Positions 59,959-64,000 of a stretch of DNA of 64,000 nt are shown piece after piece. Below the pieces are notes generated by a model that was not told where the DNA came from, ran no database searches, and saw nothing but the letters and a program-made list of their open reading frames with translations. Each line of letters opens with the position of its first letter. The stretch's first letter is position 1. Source of the DNA: SAR202 cluster bacterium bin22 (GTDB taxonomy: Bacteria > Chloroflexota > Dehalococcoidia > Lucifugimonadales > UBA3495). Both the position numbers and the translations under genes were made by a program. Location of the stretch: NCBI GenBank assembly GCA_002238505.1, contig MPMM01000002.1, forward strand, positions 1-64,000. The letters are read 5' to 3'.

Positions 59959-60068
59959 CCGGTAATCCGAGAGCCCCCGTTTCTATTACCTACAAACGCA
60001 GCTATAAATGGCTGCTGCTCGAACCGGTCCGGCGTGGCCGATTTGCAGCCGGGCATAAGGAGCCACGA

Positions 60069-60983
60069 ATGTCCTCAGAGATGTTCTCCCCCGGATTCAG
60101 CCGTATCGTGAAGCCTGACGCCACCCTGGAAAAGATTTCGGGCGGCCACATTTTTACCGAGGGTCCCGTGTGGAACAATAAGGAAAAGTTCTTCGTGTGG
60201 ACGGATATCATCGACAACAAGATCTGGAAGTGGACGCCGGGCAAGGGGGCAGAAATCATCATGCATCCCTCGGGCAAGGCTGACGGGATGTGCTATGACC
60301 ATGAGGGGAGGTTGCTGGTAGCAGGGTGGAGCAGTCGCACCGTGTGGCGATGGGAGCACGACCGGTCTACGACGGTGCTGGCGTCCCACGTGGACGGGAA
60401 GAAGCTGAACACGCCCAATGACATCATCATGAAGTCGGACGGGATGGTCTATTTTACCGACCCGTCCAACGGCATCCGCAACGTAGGCATGGAAAGCGAG
60501 GACGTGCAGAAGTACGTGGACTACGAGGCGGTGTACAAGCTGGACCTGAGGGATGGCAGCCTGACCCTGTTGGCGGACGACTACGTCAATTGCAACGGCC
60601 TGTGCTTTTCGCCGGATGAGTCTCTGCTTTACATAAACGACACGGCACGGCGACACATAAGGGTTTATGACGTGCTGGAAGACGGTAACATAGGCAATGG
60701 CCGGTTGTTCGCAGAGTTGTTCCACGACGACCACGGGGCGCCCGACGGGATGAAGGTGGACGTGGAGGGCAACGTTTACTGCACGGGCCCCGGCGGGGTG
60801 TGGGTGACGGACCCGCAGGGCAACCACCTGGGCCGGTTGCTGATTCCAGAGGACTGCGCCAACTTTGGATTCGGGGATTCGGACTACCGGACCATCTATT
60901 TCACCGCGCGGACGTCGATCTACCGGATGCGGGTGGAGATTCCTGGGTTGCCGACGTATCCGATACCGGGCCTCGGCGACTGA
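60069..60983 (+). CDS. SMP-30/gluconolactonase-like protein 1
   Basis: 304 residues from ATG 60069, with AAGGAG about 6 nt upstream; the longer frame from 59940 overlaps the promoter. SMP-30 propeller with the metal ligands in place: Glu in HIFTEGPVWN, Asn in KKLNTPNDIIMKSDG and Asp in GLCFSPDESLLYINDT. The family hydrolyses sugar lactones or other esters with a divalent metal. Very similar to SMP-30 protein 3 (62200). Confidence 0.9.
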   Translation: MSSEMFSPGFSRIVKPDATLEKISGGHIFTEGPVWNNKEKFFVWTDIIDNKIWKWTPGKGAEIIMHPSGKADGMCYDHEGRLLVAGWSSRTVWRWEHDRSTTVLASHVDGKKLNTPNDIIMKSDGMVYFTDPSNGIRNVGMESEDVQKYVDYEAVYKLDLRDGSLTLLADDYVNCNGLCFSPDESLLYINDTARRHIRVYDVLEDGNIGNGRLFAELFHDDHGAPDGMKVDVEGNVYCTGPGGVWVTDPQGNHLGRLLIPEDCANFGFGDSDYRTIYFTARTSIYRMRVEIPGLPTYPIPGLGD

Positions 60984-61039
60984 CGGATTATCCACGAACT
61001 GGCGAGAATATTCACCAATGACCTCTACAGGAGGCGTCA

Positions 61040-61981
61040 ATGACCTGGGAGTTTGAACTACTGGCTGGGCCGGACGGCAACCGGGCTGACGGGCCCGCCT
61101 GGGATGGAGAAGGACTGCTGTTCACCACGGTTTCGGTGCCGTCCAACACCATCCATAACAAGATACTGCGGTACGACCCGGGGACGGGTGAAGTTTCGGA
61201 CTACCGGCGGTGGACCAACCGGGTGGTGGGACTGACCTTCTCGGCCGATGGGACCCTTTATGGGTGCCAGAGCGGGGCGCGGAGGATATTAAGGTACAAC
61301 GGGGATGGTTCCGCGTCGGTCATGGCGTACAAGGTGGACGGCAAGTACCACAATCAGCCCAAGGACCTGGCGATAGACAGCAAGGGGCGCATCTGGTTTG
61401 CCGACCCGGTCTGGGGTCCGCCGGTGGTGGGCGGCCTAAGGGACTACGAGCTGGCGCCATACTCCATCGATTACCGGGCAGTCCTGAGAATCGAGTCACC
61501 CAACAAGGACGCGCCGCTGACCCGGATGACGAATGATACGACGACGCCCCTGGACGTGGCCCTGTCGAAAGACGAGGATGTGCTGTACGTGGCGGAGAGC
61601 AGCGAAGAGCCGGAAGGGAAACGGGAGCTGAGGGCGTACCCAATTAACAAAGATGGCAGCCTGGGCGAGTACAGGACGCTGCACAGCTTTGGAGCCGATT
61701 ACCGGGGCATTCACCGGGGAATCAGCGGGATATGCCTGGACACGGAGGGCAACATTATTGCCTGCGCCGGATGGGAGCAAAGCGGCCCGGGTCCGATGAT
61801 TTACGTTTTTTCTGCAACAGGGCAGGTGCTGGAGACCCACCCCGTGCCGGTGGAACCCACCAACTGCGCCTTTGGCGGGCCGGATTTGACGGACCTGTAC
61901 GTTACGACCACTGAGGGGCACCTGTACCGGGTGGGGAATACGGGACGGCAGGGGCATTTGCTTTACCCGAAGGTGGGATAG
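61040..61981 (+). CDS. SMP-30/gluconolactonase-like protein 2 (diverged)
   Basis: 313 residues; ACAGGAGG before the ATG, 56 nt after the first SMP-30 gene. Six-bladed propeller pattern retained, but the ligand positions differ: ADGPAWDGEGLLF has Asp where Glu is usual, and YHNQPKDLAIDSKGRIWFAD has Asn in a changed context. DVALSKDEDVLYVAES keeps the Asp. It may have a different substrate or activity. Confidence 0.85.
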   Translation: MTWEFELLAGPDGNRADGPAWDGEGLLFTTVSVPSNTIHNKILRYDPGTGEVSDYRRWTNRVVGLTFSADGTLYGCQSGARRILRYNGDGSASVMAYKVDGKYHNQPKDLAIDSKGRIWFADPVWGPPVVGGLRDYELAPYSIDYRAVLRIESPNKDAPLTRMTNDTTTPLDVALSKDEDVLYVAESSEEPEGKRELRAYPINKDGSLGEYRTLHSFGADYRGIHRGISGICLDTEGNIIACAGWEQSGPGPMIYVFSATGQVLETHPVPVEPTNCAFGGPDLTDLYVTTTEGHLYRVGNTGRQGHLLYPKVG

Positions 61982-62063
61982 GGTTTGGAAGGCGAGGGTT
62001 TGGCGTGGGAGTGACCGGGCGATGGCACCTGGAGAATTCAGGTCAACCGAGGTTCCGTACTGG

Positions 62064-62099
62064 TTCGAGGTTCCCGCTGTTGCGGGAACGACGGGGTTG
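62064..62099. repeat. CCCGC..GCGGG hairpin unit
   Basis: TTCGAGGTTCCCGCTGTTGC then GGGAACGACGGGGTTG is a diverged member of the 50.8-kb family, between SMP-30 genes 2 and 3. Nothing else is seen in this 218-bp gap. Confidence 0.75.
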
Positions 62100-62199
62100 T
62101 CGCAAAGGCGGCAATGCGTTTGGCCTGACTGGAGTGGGTAGGACTGCAGGTGGTTCCTGGCAACTTTCGGGCAAGGGCTTTTGAAGACAGGAGATATCG

Positions 62200-63096
62200 A
62201 TGGTAACCGAGGCGTACAGTTCCGAGTTTCGCAGGCTGGTGCCGGAGGATGCAGCCTTTTCCAAGGTGGCTACGGGCCTGACATTTACCGAGGGACCGGT
62301 GTGGAACTACCGGGAAGGATACCTGGCCTGGGTGGACATAATCGGAGATACCATCTGGAAGTGGATCCCCGGAGAGGGTAAGAGCATTGTCATGCGGCCC
62401 TCGGCCCACGCCAACGGGATGACCTTTGACGACGAGGGCAGGCTGGTCATCGCCGGGTGGAGCGGGCGAACCGTCTGGCGGATTGAACGGGACGGGACGC
62501 CTACCACGCTGGCCTCTCATTACAACGGGGTCAAGCTGAACACACCCAATGACATTGTGATTAAGTCGGATGGGCAGGTCTATTTTACCGATCCCTCCAA
62601 TGGCTGCCACCTGGTGGGACACCAGGGAGAGGACTTGCAGAAGTACCTGGACTACGAGGGGGTTTACCGGTTGAACCCCGAGTCGAGGGAATTGACGCTG
62701 CTGAATGACGATATGGTGTTTCCCAACGGGTTATGCTTCTCGCCGGATGAGTCGCGGCTGTACGTGAACGACACGACGCAGCATTACATCCGGGTATTTG
62801 ACGTGCTGGAAGACGGGACCGTGGGGAATCCCCGGCACTTTGCGGACTTGCATGGGGCGGACGTGGGGCACCCGGATGGTATCAAGGTCGATACTGAGGG
62901 GAATGTGTACTGCACCGGCCCCGGCGGGGTTTGGGTGATGGACCCGGAGGGGAACCACCTGGGGCTGATCCGGACGCCTGAGCCGTGCCATAACTTCACC
63001 ATTGGCGGGGGGGACCTGAGCACGATTTTCTTCGCGTGCCGCACCACCATTTACCGGATGGGGATAAAGGCGCAGGGGATTGCGGTTTGCGGGTAG
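62200..63096 (+). CDS. SMP-30/gluconolactonase-like protein 3
   Basis: 298 residues; an AGGAG-type site precedes the ATG. Closely similar to protein 1: GLTFTEGPVWNYREGYLAWV, VKLNTPNDIVIKSDGQVYFT, GLCFSPDESRLYVNDT and GPGGVWVMDPEGNHLG. All three metal ligands (Glu, Asn, Asp) are present. Probably a tandem duplicate of gene 1, with gene 2 an older or inserted relative between them. Confidence 0.9.
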   Translation: MVTEAYSSEFRRLVPEDAAFSKVATGLTFTEGPVWNYREGYLAWVDIIGDTIWKWIPGEGKSIVMRPSAHANGMTFDDEGRLVIAGWSGRTVWRIERDGTPTTLASHYNGVKLNTPNDIVIKSDGQVYFTDPSNGCHLVGHQGEDLQKYLDYEGVYRLNPESRELTLLNDDMVFPNGLCFSPDESRLYVNDTTQHYIRVFDVLEDGTVGNPRHFADLHGADVGHPDGIKVDTEGNVYCTGPGGVWVMDPEGNHLGLIRTPEPCHNFTIGGGDLSTIFFACRTTIYRMGIKAQGIAVCG

Positions 63097-63120
63097 GGGG
63101 CGGGGGTCTTGAACCGTCCT

Positions 63121-63465
63121 CTAGAGGCGGACACGACCCCGGCCTGGTTCAAGAGTTACCAGAGCCCCATTAAGTAGTTCCTGCTGGTATCTTTCCAACG
63201 CGGTTACACAGGCTTGAGCCTGCATCCTGGCGGACCAGTTCACCAGGCGCACTATGCCTGAGTGAGGCCGTCCACGAGATACGGCCAGTTCGCCAAAGTC
63301 CTTATCAAGGGTTACCAGAATCTGGCCATGCGCAAGGGCGTGAGCAAGAATATTGTCGTCGCCAGGGTCTTCAACCCAATTCCCGACCCAGTCCACATCG
63401 TGCCCCGCAGCTTCCAGATCGGAAATAACACCGCCCCAGACGCAGGTGTCGAGCAGGAGCCTCAA
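63121..63465 (-). CDS. DUF5615 (PIN-like/Mut7-C) protein, putative toxin
   Basis: 114 residues. MRLLLDTCVWGGVISDLEAA, then WVEDPGDDNILAHALAHGQI and LVTLDKDFGELAVSRG give the PIN-like acidic set (Asp 6, Asp-Asp near 35, Asp-x-Asp in LDKDF). Such proteins are candidate RNases. The ATG overlaps the DUF433 stop (ATGA). With DUF433 it forms a common, TA-like pair; toxicity is inferred. Confidence 0.85.
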   Translation of the reverse strand: MRLLLDTCVWGGVISDLEAAGHDVDWVGNWVEDPGDDNILAHALAHGQILVTLDKDFGELAVSRGRPHSGIVRLVNWSARMQAQACVTALERYQQELLNGALVTLEPGRGRVRL

Positions 63466-63713
63466 CTGGCTGAACCCAGGTTCAGGGCTTCAATCCGTTC
63501 GCTGCCAATCACTTTTCGGGCGTAGAGCAGGCAGGCCTGGACATCTTCCACTTCCAGCCAGGGATAGCCGCTGACAATCGTTTCCGGCGAGTCTCCCGCT
63601 GCCAACATGCTCAGGACGTGCTCTACAGCCAGCCGGCGGCCCCGGACAATTGGTTTTCCGCCGAATATTTCTGAGTTAAAGGTGATTCTTTCCAGCAATT
63701 GCTTCTCGTCCAT
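63462..63713 (-). CDS. DUF433 protein, putative antitoxin
   Basis: 83 residues from ATG 63713 (alternatives at 63722 and 63764). RITFNSEIFGGKPIVRGRRL then AVEHVLSMLAAGDSPETIVS and GYPWLEVEDVQACLLYA are the DUF433 winged-helix-like pattern. TATAAT at 63726-63721 ends 7 nt before this ATG, so the mRNA is probably leaderless and starts at the A of ATG. The DUF433 protein probably represses its own operon and blocks the partner. Confidence 0.87.
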   Translation of the reverse strand: MDEKQLLERITFNSEIFGGKPIVRGRRLAVEHVLSMLAAGDSPETIVSGYPWLEVEDVQACLLYARKVIGSERIEALNLGSAS

Positions 63714-63720
63714 GAAGACC

Positions 63721-63726
63721 ATTATA
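63721..63726 (-). promoter_or_regulatory. -10 box of the DUF433/DUF5615 operon (leaderless)
   Basis: TATAAT on the minus strand, 7 nt before the DUF433 ATG. No clear -35. Confidence 0.6.
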
Positions 63727-63768
63727 CGCCGGCTAAAGCCAGGCTGACATTTGAGGCACTGCACACTC

Positions 63769-63922
63769 CAGGGTCTTTCGATTTTCCCTCTCCCCTGGCG
63801 GGAGAGGGTTAGGGTGAGGGGGCGTTCTTCGGCCAGATGACTCGTTGCCTCGCACTTTCACCCCCATCCTAACCTTCCCCCATCAAGGGGGAAGGGACAT
63901 CTTGGAAAATCGAAAGACCCTG
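63769..63922. mobile_element. MITE-like element with 19-bp terminal inverted repeats
   Basis: CAGGGTCTTTCGATTTTCC (63769-63787) and its exact complement GGAAAATCGAAAGACCCTG (63904-63922) enclose a CCTCTCCC..GGGAGAGG unit and a CTTCCCCC..GGGGGAAG unit. CTGCACAC occurs at 63759-63766 (2 nt before the left end) and at 63923-63930 (directly after the right end), possibly a target-site duplication. Confidence 0.6.
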
Positions 63923-64000
63923 CTGCACACCCTGGGACTTCCAGGGTTGACCGGTTCTAAAGGTGTATGCATACTTGGGCCAAATTGAGGTACAACTTTC

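Noticed and set aside
1-64000. tRNA, rRNA or Sec machinery genes (selA, selB, selC, selD)
   Set aside because: None recognised on reading; a tRNA search program would be needed to exclude them firmly.

Overview
This is a high-GC bacterial chromosome segment. The gene content points to Chloroflexota, most likely a SAR202/Dehalococcoidia-like lineage. It includes luciferase-like flavin oxidoreductases, a CaiB-type CoA transferase, several SMP-30/gluconolactonase propellers, DUF1501 and DUF1800 proteins, an LprG-like lipoprotein next to a DHA2 MFS pump, a TTC38-like TPR protein and a KorAB 2-oxoacid:ferredoxin oxidoreductase. The lineage is inferred from this mix; there is no rRNA or other phylogenetic marker, and no tRNA gene was seen.

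Layout. 0-8 kb: the 5' part of an IS30-type transposase, an LprG/P55-like lipoprotein-MFS operon, a TolB-like propeller lipoprotein, a YgjP-like metalloprotease and a DUF1501 protein. 8-19 kb: a family-5 ABC substrate-binding lipoprotein, an unrecognised two-gene unit, a HesB/IscA-like protein, a 3-copy tandem repeat, a flavin monooxygenase, a CoA transferase, a small TA-like pair, a zinc alcohol dehydrogenase and a TPR protein. 19-25 kb: PcrA helicase, then three consecutive thioredoxin-fold genes on the minus strand. Each of the three is interrupted at the same aligned position by an in-frame TGA that is the U of a U-x-x-C redox motif. 24-29 kb: a pgi-gnd-zwf sugar phosphate operon. 29-35 kb: a 161-bp tandem repeat, an alpha/beta hydrolase and a heterodimeric ABC exporter. 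35-46 kb: ArgS, a TPP enzyme divergent from a maleylacetate-reductase-like dehydrogenase plus dienelactone hydrolase, a two-module VOC protein and KorAB. 47-54 kb: DUF1800, NHL and BNR propellers, a second flavin oxidoreductase and a GNAT. 54-58.4 kb: a split type III-like restriction-modification operon. 58.5-63.7 kb: a VOC protein, an alpha/beta-barrel protein, three SMP-30 paralogues and a DUF433/DUF5615 pair.

The strongest finding is the selenoprotein cluster. Each in-frame UGA is followed, 10 nt downstream, by a 6-bp stem with the same 5-nt loop (AGUUG). One base pair of that stem changes in a compensatory way between copies. This fits a bacterial SECIS and translation as selenocysteine. 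One protein is a lipoprotein with a long Pro/Ala linker and two are membrane-anchored, so all three probably act outside the cytoplasmic membrane.

The gaps between genes are unusual. They are filled with chains of palindromic repeats, many in conserved order and repeated in both orientations at about 4.7, 18.8, 41.2 and 46.5 kb. There are also two MITE-like inverted-repeat elements and several tandem arrays. Some genes (pcrA, the DUF433 gene) have a TATAAT box so close to the start codon that their mRNAs may be leaderless.
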